Origin: Cohnella ginsengisoli
Lineage (GTDB): Bacteria; Bacillota; Bacilli; Paenibacillales; Paenibacillaceae
Direction of reading: 5' to 3'
NCBI RefSeq assembly: GCF_029525555.1
Contig: NZ_JAPDHZ010000004.1
Location: forward strand, 744,001-808,000
DNA length: 64,000 nt
The position numbers and the translations under genes were made by a program. The stretch's first letter is position 1, and the number at the start of each line of letters is the position of its first letter. The notes beneath the pieces were generated by a model. The model saw only the letters and a list, made by a program, of their open reading frames with translations. It was not told the DNA's origin and did no database searches. Of this stretch, positions 55,833 through 64,000 are shown piece by piece.

Positions 55833-56385
55833 GTGAAAAATAAATCGCTTATAGGATCGGCTGTATTCGGATGTATTTGCGGCATTTTATTTCTCGCGTA
55901 CGATCGCGACACGAGTGCCTCCCACCCCTTCACGCCGCTTGAACTAAGCGATAAAGGTACTGCGCATATTCGATACGCATCTCCCCTGTTTGATGGCATG
56001 CCGCCGGAGATCGTGTTGAAAATAAAAAATAATTGGTTTATCGCAGAGGAATTGCTTTTACAAAATAAGGTGATTGACGACAAAAAGGATTGGAAATTGG
56101 TCAGCAGCGGCGATACGGCGATCGGAATCACGAATCAAATGCCGATGGAGGAAGCTTTCTCTTTTAACGATGCGATGATGAGCGACGTACGTAAAAAAGG
56201 GCTTGCAAAAGGGCGACGCTTATCCAGCGATTTTGTGGAACGAGAAGGCTGGTAAAGCGATCGTTTTCTGGCTGCGCAGCAACGGCCATACGGCTGCCTA
56301 TTTTACGATCGAGGCAGAACAGGGGGAGAAAAAGCGTAAAGTGTGGAGAGTTACGAGCGCCCTGAACGAAGTTCAAAAGACATAA
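55833..56385 (+). CDS. Hypothetical anchored protein, AT-rich (apparent frameshift)
   Basis: Corrected length 183 residues. GTG start with AAAGGAG upstream, one N-terminal membrane anchor (SLIGSAVFGCICGILFLAY), then an extracytoplasmic domain with IVLKIKNNWFIAEELLLQNK. The A run 56193-56198 (or the A4 at 56207) has one base too many; corrected it reads RKKGLQKGDAYPAILWNEKAGKAIVFWLRSNG. The gene has clearly lower GC and more Lys/Ile/Asn than its neighbours, a sign of recent gain. No family recognised. Terminator follows. Confidence 0.65.
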
Positions 56386-56401
56386 GTGCAAACTTCAATC
56401 G

Positions 56402-56432
56402 AAGGACGGGGCAAAGCGCTCCGTCCTTTTTT
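56402..56432 (+). terminator. Terminator of the AT-rich hypothetical gene
   Basis: AAGGACGG-GGC pairs with GCTCCGTCCTT and ends in six T. Confidence 0.85.
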
Positions 56433-56590
56433 AGCAATTATGGGTTTGAACGTAGAGCTTTCATCGTATATTGTTAAACTCATCCAACGTATCGCGGTTT
56501 GAGGGGCGGCCATGTCAAAAACGGCTTGCATGCGCATACGATAAGGAAACTGCGAGGCGTTCGCTTCGTTTTGGAAAGGAGAACTGACGA

Positions 56591-57322
56591 TTGGAAACGG
56601 CGCTGCTCGGCAGCTTCATATCCGCGATGGCGACGGTGCTCGGCGCCGTGCCGATCTTGTTCATCAAGCAACTGTCGGAAAAGTGGAAGGACATGCTGGT
56701 GGCGTTTACCGCAGGCATCATGGTATCGGCTTCGATGTTCGGACTGATTCCGCAATCGCTCAATGAATCGGGGCTACCCTTGCTGACTTTGGGTCTGCTC
56801 ATCGGCATCGTCTCGCTCGATCTGATCGAGAAAAACATCCCGCACGTCGACGTGGAGAACGGTTCGCGCATAGGGGGCTTCGATAGCAAGGCTTTGTTAG
56901 TATTGGTAGCGCTCTTTATACACAACATACCGGAAGGTTTGAGCACGGGCTTCAGCTACGCCAGCGCCAGCGAGGGACTAGGCACGATGGTGGCGGTCGC
57001 GATCGGCGCGCAAAATATGCCGGAGGGGCTCGTTCTGGCGGTTTTTCTGCTCAGGTCCAACGTCGGCAAGCTCAAGCTTCTGGCGCTCGTGACGCTCACG
57101 GGATTGATGGAGGTCGTCTCGGCGGTCGTCGGCTACTTCACGGCCAGCTACGTCGATTCGTTGATCGGGATCGGTCTCGCCTTCGCGGCCGGCGCCATGC
57201 TGTTCATCGCGTATAAGGAGCTCATTCCGGAAAGCCACGGGCACGGCTACGAGCGTCCCTCGACTTATTCATTTATCGTCGGCCTTATCGTCATGATCTA
57301 TATCGCGCATTGGTTCGGCTAG
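56591..57322 (+). CDS. ZIP-family metal transporter (GufA/ZupT type)
   Basis: Protein of 243 residues, TTG start with AAAGGAGAACTGACGA upstream. About eight helices; metal site motifs HNIPEGLSTG in helix 4 and IGAQNMPEGLVLAV in helix 5, the latter with Gln as in the GufA branch, and AYKELIPESHGHG near the C-terminus. Probably imports or exports Zn2+ or related metals. No regulator next to it. Confidence 0.9.
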   Translation: METALLGSFISAMATVLGAVPILFIKQLSEKWKDMLVAFTAGIMVSASMFGLIPQSLNESGLPLLTLGLLIGIVSLDLIEKNIPHVDVENGSRIGGFDSKALLVLVALFIHNIPEGLSTGFSYASASEGLGTMVAVAIGAQNMPEGLVLAVFLLRSNVGKLKLLALVTLTGLMEVVSAVVGYFTASYVDSLIGIGLAFAAGAMLFIAYKELIPESHGHGYERPSTYSFIVGLIVMIYIAHWFG

Positions 57323-57338
57323 AAATGGGGGGAGTCGC

Positions 57339-57872
57339 ATGGCCTTCGAATGGCCGGAATACGATCCGCCGGGGTACGGAGACGCGCAGTCTCTTTTAGA
57401 TACGATGGGCTATGACCTTGAGGGACTGCACGGGGCTCGAATTTGCAACGTCTATTCGGCATGGGATATCGAGGCCGAGCGCTGGTGCGCTTCTTCGCCG
57501 GTCGTTTTCGAGCTGGAGGACTTTCGGCTGGAGATCGGGTTCGCAAGCGGTTGTCTCATCCGTCTGACGATGAACCAAATTCAAATGAGCGCCTCGATTG
57601 CGGGCGGCTGGCTCGCGGCGGCGGGCGTTCGCCGTCTTCCCTTCGAATGGCGGACGGATCGATGCGAGCTGGCTCCCTATGTCGGTCGTTTCATACTCGG
57701 CGCCGATTTCCTGGTAATGAACGACGGCGGGCAGGGGATCCTCGGCATCTGTATCCGAACCGACGGCGGGACGCTCGAGCTTGTTAATGTCGCTTCAGCT
57801 GGCGGAGTTAAAGTTGAAATTAATCCGCCGGGCTACGACGTTACCGGAATCAAGCGCATTATCGCGATTTGA
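57339..57872 (+). CDS. Conserved hypothetical protein
   Basis: Protein of 177 residues I cannot assign. It looks like a soluble mostly beta protein: SSPVVFELEDFRLEIGFASGCLIRLTMN, YVGRFILGADFLVMNDGGQGILGICIRTDGGTLELVNVAS. The ATG at 57339 follows GGGGGGAG, 16 bases after the ZIP gene, so the two may be co-transcribed. No signal peptide. Confidence 0.75.
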   Translation: MAFEWPEYDPPGYGDAQSLLDTMGYDLEGLHGARICNVYSAWDIEAERWCASSPVVFELEDFRLEIGFASGCLIRLTMNQIQMSASIAGGWLAAAGVRRLPFEWRTDRCELAPYVGRFILGADFLVMNDGGQGILGICIRTDGGTLELVNVASAGGVKVEINPPGYDVTGIKRIIAI

Positions 57873-57993
57873 TCGATGATGCGGCCGGCCGCATCAAGCT
57901 GACGAATTTCATAGGTTCCCCGGCCGGAGCGGTTTATCGTTTCGGTTATTTTACGATATAGGAGAAGCGGATTTATTGAAGCGCCGATTGTGG

Positions 57994-57999
57994 TATAAT
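57994..57999 (+). promoter_or_regulatory. Extended -10 promoter of the helicase gene
   Basis: TATAAT preceded by TGG (TGnTATAAT, extended -10), 58 bases before the helicase start; the -35 region is weak. Confidence 0.55.
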
Positions 58000-58056
58000 T
58001 GGTGCTTCGGCATTTTTGGGCAGCCCTATACGAGACAAGGTTGGAGGCAATGAAGC

Positions 58057-60028
58057 TTGAGCAAGCGATATCCATTCGAAGTCGTGAGCGGCAAACCTTT
58101 CGCCATGCAAGTCGGGGAATGGGTCGGCGACGTTTTTTACGATATTTTGCCCGAGGCGGGATTCGAGGTCCGGGACGAGCAAATCTTTATGGCCTACCAG
58201 GTAGAACGGGCTTATGCGGATAAAAAAAACGATTTTTGCCGAGGCGGGCGTCGGCACGGGCAAAACGCTCGTCTATTTGTTATATGCGATATGTTATGCG
58301 CGCTATACGGGCAAGCCGGCGGTCGTCGCGTGCGCGGACGAGTCCCTGATCGAGCAGTTGGCCAAGCCCGAGGGGGACCTCGCGAAGCTGGCGAAACACC
58401 TGGATCTGACGGTCGACGCCAGGCTAGGCAAGTCGCAGGACCGTTATTTGTGCCTGCAAAAGCTGGACGACGCGCGGCTTGGCTATGCGGATACGGAGCT
58501 GTACAAGGATATTTACGAGAGCTTGCCGCCGTTCGTGAGCAAGACGGAGGCGCTTCAGACTTTCCATGCGTACGGCGATCGCAAGGAATATCCGGATCTG
58601 GACGATGCGCAGTGGGGCCGCATCGGCTGGGACAGCTTTCGCGACTGCTTCGTCTGCGACAAGCGCCACCGCTGCGGGATGACGCTGTCGAGAGAGCATT
58701 ACCGCAAGGCGGCGGACATCGTGATTTGCTCGCACGATTTTTATATGGAGCATGTATGGACGTACGAGAGCCGCAAGCGGGAGGGCCAGCTGCCGCTTCT
58801 GCCCGAGCATAGTTCGATCGTCTTCGACGAAGGCCACCTGCTGGAATCCGCCGCGCAGAAGGCGCTCACTTACAGGCTCAAGCATGCGGCGTTCGAGGAG
58901 CTCGTCACGCGCCTGCTTAAAAACGATATTCGCGAGTCTCTCGCCGTGCAGATCGACCTGGCGATCGAACGCAGCGAGCTGTTGTTCGACGCGCTGGCGG
59001 CGCGAAGCGTCAAAATCGCGGGCTCCGACCGGATGGAGATCAAGGCGGATGCCGCGTTGCTCCGGTCGGTATCGCAGCTCGATGCCGTCTTGGAACAGAT
59101 CGAGGAAAATCTCGTGTTCGAGAGCGAGCTGTTCAATCTGGACGGTTACCAGCTGCGGATCGTCGAAGAGCATTTGGAAATGATGCGGACCGCGCTTGGC
59201 CTTTTTGCAGCTCCGACGCCGCCGATCTGCTGGACGGTAGACGCCTTGACCGGACTGACGTTGGTCATCATGCCGCGAACCGTTCGCGAGGTGCTCGGGG
59301 AACGCGTGTTCGCGAAGCCGATGCCGATCGTCTTTTCTTCGGCGACGCTATCCTCGGGCGAATCGTTCGACTACCTCGCCCACAGTTTGGGCGTATCGCA
59401 ATACTTGTCGTTCAGCGTCGCTTCGCCATACGATTATGCTGAACGGATGAAGGTGAAGGTCCCGCAAGCGCACCCCGCTTTTATTATAGAAGACAACTTG
59501 TCGTTGACGGCTTGGAAGACCGCATCGGCGCTCGCGGCCATTAATCGTTCCGAGGGCGGCGCTTTGATGCTGTTTCCGTCCAGAGAAGCGCTGGCCGCGT
59601 TTAAGTCAGCATACGAACGGACGCCGGAAAAGGCCGATCGCCGGTTCCTGTTCGAGGGAGATCGGGAGATTACGGTACTGATCTCCGAGTTCCAGCGCGA
59701 TCCGACCAGCGTGCTGTGCGCAGTCACGCTTTGGGAAGGGCTCGATGTTCCCGGACCGTCGCTATCGATCGTGATCATGTGGGCGCTGCCTTATCCGCCG
59801 AACGATCCGGTATTCGACGCCAAGCGCCGGGAAGCGGGCGATCCCTACAGGGAAGTGGACTTGCCGTATATGCTTCTCAGGTTTAGGCAAGGAATTGGCC
59901 GTCTCATCCGAACGCGCGAGGACAGCGGAGAGATCGTCGTGCTGGAACCCGCGCTCGCCATCGACGAACCGCTCGCCACGGAGCTTCGCGCAGCGCTTCC
60001 GAAGGGCGTCGACCTCACGCTCGAATAA
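58057..60028 (+). CDS. DinG/XPD-like Fe-S DNA helicase (apparent frameshift)
   Basis: Corrected length 656 residues, TTG start. The A run 58222-58229 contains one extra base, breaking the frame at the Walker A; correction gives YADKKTIFAEAGVGTGKTLVYL. Other superfamily-2 motifs: DEGH box in IVFDEGHLLESA, FSSATLSSGESF, GLDVPGPSLSIV, RFRQGIGRLIRTRED. Four cysteines (RYLC, RDCFVCDKRHRCGM) form the expected 4Fe-4S domain. It unwinds DNA 5' to 3' in repair or replication-fork processing. Confidence 0.88.
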
Positions 60029-60063
60029 CGGATCGGCAAGCAGGATACGCTAAGAAGCTATCA

Positions 60064-60091
60064 AAAGCGGCCTTTAATTAGGCTGCTTTTT
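60064..60091 (+). terminator. Terminator of the helicase gene
   Basis: AAGCGGCCT and AGGCTGCTT pair with one mismatch around TTAATT and end in a T run. The rest of the gap to 60320 is AT-rich with no gene seen. Confidence 0.65.
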
Positions 60092-60320
60092 GCTTGTTTA
60101 ACGGCTCTTTGTATAGGGAAACGTCAATAAAGTTATGTAAACTAAGTGTGATTCGATCTCGCCGCACGCGCGCAAACGCAGCCTTAAAAAAAAAGTTTAA
60201 AAGAGCCGAAGAAAGCGTGTTTCAGATCGAAGTGTCGTGGGTATATAAGCGTGATAGGTGTGCGATGAATCCGACGTATGTTTTTGCTCGATATTCTATC
60301 GAAATCCAAGGAGGAGCGGA

Positions 60321-61973
60321 ATGGAAGACGCCGCCCATATCTTGCTAGTCGACGATCGTCCGGAAAACCTGATGGCCATCGAAGCAATATTAGCCGGAGA
60401 GCCTTACGTTTGCGTGAGGGCGTATTCGGGGATCGAGGCGCTTCGCAGCTTGCTTGAAAAGGAATTCGCCGTCATCGTCATGGATATACATATGCCCGAC
60501 ATGGACGGGCTGGAGACGGCTGCCATGATCAGAGCCCGGGAAAAATCGCGCGTCGTGCCGATTATTTTCGTTTCGCAGGACGCCCACGAAGGCCAATACG
60601 ATTTCGACGGCCATGCCGGAGGCGCCATCGATTACTTGACGAGGCCGCTAGCACCTCATATTTTCAAATCGAAGATCGCCGGTTACGTCAGCATGTACGA
60701 GACGACAAAAGCCTTGCAAAGGCAGAGCGAGCTGCTGCAGCAGCAAACGAAGCAGCTCGAGCGAACGAACCATGCGCTCGTGCAGGCGAAGGAGACGGCC
60801 GAGATCGCCCTTCGGGTCAAATCCGAATTTCTCGCGGTTATGAGCCATGAGATTCGGACGCCGCTGAACGGCATCATCGGGATGTCGGACCTGCTGCTCT
60901 CGTCGGATCTGCCCGAGGAGTTCGCCAGCATGGTCGGCATTATACATACGAGCGGCAACGTGCTGTTGTCGGTCATCAATCATATACTCGATTTTTCGAA
61001 GATCGAGTCGGGCAAGATGGAGCTGGAGGAAGAGCCGTTCGACCTCAGGCTTTGCCTCCTCGAGACGATCGATTTGTTCACGGCGGCTTCGCGCGAGCGC
61101 CGGCTGGAGCTGATCGTCGTGCTCGATCCCGAGCTGCCGTCGATTTTGACCGGCGACAAAAACAGGCTGCGCCAAGTGTTGATCAACATCGTAGGGAATG
61201 CCGTTAAATTCACCAAAAGAGGCGGCGTTTACATATTCGTCAAGCAATTGTCGGAGGAAGACGGCCGACTGGTCGTCGAATTCACCGTGCTGGATACGGG
61301 CATCGGCATTCCCGCGGACAAGATCGGCCAGCTTTTTCATCCTTTCGCCCAGCTCGATACGTCGATGAACCGCAAGTTCGACGGCACCGGCCTCGGGCTC
61401 TCGATCAGCAAATCGCTCGTCGAGCTGATGGGCGGCGCGATCCGAATCGAGGATACGCGAGAGCCGGGCGCGATGTTCGTGTTCACAGTGAAGGCGGGCC
61501 GGGTGCCTGGGGATGCGGCGGAACCGATGAGACCCGAAGCGCTGGCCGTGCTGCCCGAGCGGCAGGACGGGGACGCCAAGCGCTTGCCTGCAAACTTGCG
61601 CATTCTCATCGGCGAGCCGTGTCCGATCTACCGTGCTTTGCTCGTACATATGTTGGACATGCTCGGCATCGGCGCGTCGGTCGTCACGGATGCGGAAGCA
61701 ATACAGCAGGCGCTGCAGGGCGATGTCTTCGATCTCGTGTTCGTCGACGAAGAGCTGCTGGCGACGGCCGTACCGCCGGGAGGCGCGGATCGGAAAGGGC
61801 GAACGAAACGCGAACCGAGAGAGCCTCCCTATGTCGTCGCCTTGTGCTCCAGGCAAGAAGAAGCGGTGGATCGCGCAAGCAAGGCGCCGGTAGCCGCCAA
61901 TATCGATGACTATATACAAAAACCGATTTCCCTAGAGCGGCTAAAACGTTTGATCGGCAACCTTTCAAATTAG
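60321..61973 (+). CDS. REC-histidine kinase-REC hybrid signalling protein
   Basis: Protein of 550 residues from the ATG at 60321 (AAGGAGGAG upstream). Order: receiver domain at 4-125 (LLVDDRPENL, Asp in VIVMDIHMPDMDG, but Arg replaces the conserved Lys in YLTRPLAP), coiled coil, HisKA with EFLAVMSHEIRTPLNGI, ATPase with LINIVGNAVKFT, LDTGIGIP and GTGLGLSISK, and a degenerate C-terminal receiver (LIGEPCPIYR, LVFVDEEL, IQKPIS). No membrane helix, so cytoplasmic. Followed after 38 bases by the poly-HAMP kinase gene, its probable partner. Confidence 0.9.
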   Translation: MEDAAHILLVDDRPENLMAIEAILAGEPYVCVRAYSGIEALRSLLEKEFAVIVMDIHMPDMDGLETAAMIRAREKSRVVPIIFVSQDAHEGQYDFDGHAGGAIDYLTRPLAPHIFKSKIAGYVSMYETTKALQRQSELLQQQTKQLERTNHALVQAKETAEIALRVKSEFLAVMSHEIRTPLNGIIGMSDLLLSSDLPEEFASMVGIIHTSGNVLLSVINHILDFSKIESGKMELEEEPFDLRLCLLETIDLFTAASRERRLELIVVLDPELPSILTGDKNRLRQVLINIVGNAVKFTKRGGVYIFVKQLSEEDGRLVVEFTVLDTGIGIPADKIGQLFHPFAQLDTSMNRKFDGTGLGLSISKSLVELMGGAIRIEDTREPGAMFVFTVKAGRVPGDAAEPMRPEALAVLPERQDGDAKRLPANLRILIGEPCPIYRALLVHMLDMLGIGASVVTDAEAIQQALQGDVFDLVFVDEELLATAVPPGGADRKGRTKREPREPPYVVALCSRQEEAVDRASKAPVAANIDDYIQKPISLERLKRLIGNLSN

Positions 61974-62011
61974 AAAAGTTATTACTTAAGCTTCATGGGG
62001 GATGAGGATAC

Positions 62012-64000
<1,989 letters not shown>

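Overview
The window is a high-GC chromosomal stretch from an endospore-forming bacterium of the Bacillota, most likely a Paenibacillaceae member of the Cohnella/Paenibacillus type. This rests on an alpha/beta small acid-soluble spore protein, many Bacillus/Paenibacillus-type genes (lutABC, ydjM-, yqkE-, yuiD-, ydjO-, yteA- and ycgR/ycgQ-like genes, a copper-amine-oxidase-N plus GHL10 lipid/glycan-type protein, an LTA synthase), strong AGGAGG-type ribosome binding sites and frequent TTG/GTG starts. I see no rRNA, tRNA, CRISPR array, transposase, integrase or phage gene. The content is mostly metabolic, envelope, metal and stress genes in short operons.

Layout: 0.2-4 kb lactate oxidation operon lutABC with its FadR-type regulator, followed by a 51-bp tandem repeat array. 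4.4-8 kb VTT membrane protein, dGTPase-like HD protein, a MerR-thioredoxin pair, a CsoR-box copZ, a spore SASP and a parS-like 16-mer. 8-14.5 kb AraC regulator, pyruvate kinase, aspartase, aldo/keto reductase, DJ-1/PfpI protein and a degenerate YteA/DksA protein. 14.6-25 kb GHL10 protein, DUF421 protein, inorganic pyrophosphatase, LLM flavin enzyme, a GNAT-M42 peptidase-LTA synthase overlap operon, YdjM, YqkE-like protein and a PsbP-like lipoprotein. 25-30.8 kb VTT protein plus radical SAM/SPASM enzyme, RidA, OatA-like acyltransferase and Dps under a PerR-like box. 31-40.4 kb aldehyde dehydrogenase, an asymmetric heterodimeric ABC exporter, YdjO, YuiD, UPF0173, and a TetR-ABC-2 transporter group. 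40.7-50.5 kb DHA2 efflux pump, AraC regulator with PhyH dioxygenase and TIM-barrel isomerase, EamA transporter, YcgR/YcgQ with a His-rich tract, a D,D-carboxypeptidase. 50.5-64 kb CPA1 antiporter, SLH-like exported protein, UPF0053 protein with a possible leader peptide, ZIP transporter, DinG/XPD-like helicase, a REC-histidine kinase and the start of a giant poly-HAMP sensor kinase cut by the window end.

A striking feature of the sequence itself is that 14 genes are interrupted by one to three single-base indels, 18 in all, every one at or next to a homopolymer run and 17 of them insertions. Correcting them restores full-length family-typical proteins, so I read them as consensus sequencing errors rather than pseudogenes; these genes are annotated over their full span with the frameshift noted.

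The best candidates for something new are the 51-bp hairpin-bearing tandem repeat (about 4.02-4.35 kb), the parS-like site at 8078, the MerR-thioredoxin gene pair on an elongated palindromic promoter, the radical SAM-VTT pair, the overlapping leader ORF ahead of the UPF0053 gene, and the REC-kinase/poly-HAMP signalling pair with 276-bp DNA repeats. None of these is proven novel from sequence alone.
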